DNA from: Ostreibacterium oceani
Lineage (GTDB): Bacteria > Pseudomonadota > Gammaproteobacteria > Cardiobacteriales > Ostreibacteriaceae
NCBI RefSeq assembly: GCF_009362845.1
Contig: NZ_WHNW01000004.1
Location: 25,113 to 89,112, forward strand
DNA: 64,000 bases
Reading direction: 5' to 3'
Positions 62,888 to 64,000 of this stretch are shown here, one piece after another. Within the stretch, counting starts at the first letter, position 1. Each line of letters begins with the position of its first letter. Made by a program: the position numbers and the translations under genes. The notes beneath the pieces are model-generated. The model made no database searches. It saw only the letters and a list, made by a program, of their open reading frames with translations, and had not been told where the DNA came from.

Positions 62888-63238
62888 ATGTTAAAAATTA
62901 ATTGTCCTTACTGTGGTGTTCGGGACGAAATAGAGTTTAGCTATGCAGGCGAGGCGCATATTGTTCGCCCAGTGGATGGCGAGAATATGACGGATGCCGA
63001 ATGGGCAGATTATCTATTTAATCGTAAGAATCCTAGGGGTGTACACCTAGAGCAGTGGTGTCATACGGCAGGCTGTCGTCAGTTTTTCAATGCTGCGCGC
63101 GATACTGTGTCTAATCAGTTTATCCAAACGTATAAAATTGGTGAAGTATTTCATCTGGATGAGGCCGTTAAAAATAACGAAATAGGCAAAGAGACAGAGA
63201 CAGGCGCAGAACATCTTCAGGAGGGCAGTGGCTCATGA
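62888..63238 (+). CDS. soxD: Sarcosine oxidase delta subunit
   Basis: A 116-residue subunit with a zinc site from CPYCG near the N terminus and a His/Cys pair in WCHTAGCRQFFNAARDT. Typical lengths are about 90-100; the extra residues are a polar tail (IGKETETGAEHLQEGSGS). Its stop overlaps the soxA start (ATGA). Confidence 0.94.
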   Translation: MLKINCPYCGVRDEIEFSYAGEAHIVRPVDGENMTDAEWADYLFNRKNPRGVHLEQWCHTAGCRQFFNAARDTVSNQFIQTYKIGEVFHLDEAVKNNEIGKETETGAEHLQEGSGS

Positions 63239-64000
63239 GACCTTGTGTTAAACGCTTGCCAGTCGGTGGGCAAATAAACCGTGATAAACCATTACACTTT
63301 ACCTTTAACGGTAAAGCCTATATCGGTTATGAAGGGGATACTTTGGCGTCTGCATTGTTAGCCAATGGTGTTAAGATTTTGGGGCGCAGCTTTAAGTACC
63401 ATCGCCCGCGTAGTATTTTTGGGCTAGGCGCTGAAGAGCCTAATGTATTATTACAAATCGGCGAAGGCGCAAAGACGCTACCGAACCAGCGCGCCACACA
63501 GGTGATGCTTTATGATGGTCTGGTGGCAAAAACTGTCAATGGGTTTCCGTGTGTTAACTATGATTTTTATGCGGGGCTAGGGCTATTCTCAAAAATGCTA
63601 TCGGCTGGTTTTTATTACAAAACATTCATGTGGCCGAAAAGCGCTTGGGACTGGTACGAAGAAAAAATCCGTGCCGCCGCTGGTCTAGGGATTAGCCCTG
63701 TTGAGGCAGACCCTGATATTTATGAACATCGGAATCAACACGTTGATATTTTGATTGTTGGTGGCGGTGTTGCGGGTATTCGAGCGGCACTGGCGGCCGC
63801 AGCGTCTGGGCAGCGCATTATGCTGGTTGACGAACAATCAACGTTTGGTGGCTGGTTTCAGCACAGTCAACAGAAAATCGATGGCATACAGCCTAAACAA
63901 TGGATTGCCCAAGCGATACAGACCTTGCGTAATCAATCCAATGTGACCGTATTAAATCAAGCAACGGCCTTTGGTCGTTATGATCATAACTTTATTGCTG
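63235..64000 (+). CDS. soxA: Sarcosine oxidase alpha subunit, 5' part (runs off window)
   Basis: The first 255 codons of the large subunit (about 1000 in full). The N-terminal region GKAYIGYEGDTLASALLANG and SFKYHRPRSIFGLGAEEPN is a 2Fe-2S-ferredoxin-like fold that lacks the iron ligands, as in known SoxA. The NAD-binding fold ILIVGGGVAGIRAALAAAASG begins near residue 172. The ATG at 63235 overlaps the soxD stop. No stop occurs before the edge. soxG and folate genes are expected beyond. Confidence 0.93.
   Translation, partial: MRPCVKRLPVGGQINRDKPLHFTFNGKAYIGYEGDTLASALLANGVKILGRSFKYHRPRSIFGLGAEEPNVLLQIGEGAKTLPNQRATQVMLYDGLVAKTVNGFPCVNYDFYAGLGLFSKMLSAGFYYKTFMWPKSAWDWYEEKIRAAAGLGISPVEADPDIYEHRNQHVDILIVGGGVAGIRAALAAAASGQRIMLVDEQSTFGGWFQHSQQKIDGIQPKQWIAQAIQTLRNQSNVTVLNQATAFGRYDHNFIA

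Overview
The window reads as a chromosome segment of a gammaproteobacterium, probably marine or living on a marine host. Evidence: a complete System I cytochrome c maturation operon including ccmI, Gram-negative genes (waaA, rppH, apaH), an OmpR/EnvZ-type two-component pair, and many genes for importing and degrading osmolytes (ectoine/5-hydroxyectoine, sarcosine, probably N-methylated betaines), several served by TRAP transporters. I cannot name the genus. No phage, CRISPR array or rRNA is present; there is one tRNA (Tyr) and one IS fragment.

Layout. 0-3 kb: an IS481-type fragment that has cut off an alanine/cation symporter gene, its universal stress protein partner, and an orphan Tat-exported TRAP binding protein. 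3-14.5 kb: housekeeping genes (waaA, an aldo/keto reductase, apaH, tRNA-Tyr, sucA-sucB-lpdA, rsmD, coaD). 14.6-23.7 kb: a seven-gene operon joining a flavin amine oxidase, a phosphonatase-like HAD hydrolase, a Yej/Opp-type ABC importer and a cytoplasmic alkaline-phosphatase-superfamily hydrolase; this is the best candidate here for an undescribed catabolic system. 23.9-39.5 kb: an ectoine/hydroxyectoine degradation locus (doeC, doeD, asnC, eutA, eutB, eutC, TRAP transporter, usp, doeA, doeB), split by an AT-rich insert holding a bacterial beta-1,4-galactosyltransferase-like gene. 39.8-47.4 kb: ccmCDEFGHI followed by ccmA and ccmB. 47.5-51.4 kb: a secreted protein, RhlE-like helicase and a Fic protein without the usual His. 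51.4-57.6 kb: an OYE-type flavoenzyme, a divergent enolase-superfamily enzyme and an MttB-family methyltransferase, with a divergent TetR regulator. 57.8-61.3 kb: rpmA, rplU, rppH and a two-component system. 61.6 kb to the edge: sarcosine oxidase genes soxB, soxD, soxA.

How the parts fit. Ectoines would enter by the TRAP system; EutABC would convert 5-hydroxyectoine to ectoine, DoeA and DoeB open and deacetylate it to diaminobutyrate, and DoeD and DoeC take it to aspartate. The MttB/enolase/OYE cluster and sarcosine oxidase point to stepwise demethylation of betaine-type osmolytes. The Yej/HAD/flavin-oxidase operon probably supplies N, C or P from an organophosphonate or phosphoester.

A second theme is mutational. 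Short tandem duplications, mostly with 11-15 bp units and very often 12 bp, occur throughout. They sit just after stop codons and also in frame within genes (waaA, aldo/keto reductase, ccmH, rhlE). The extreme case is 24 perfect copies of a hexamer inside ccmA, coding for a Ser-Gln run between two catalytic motifs.
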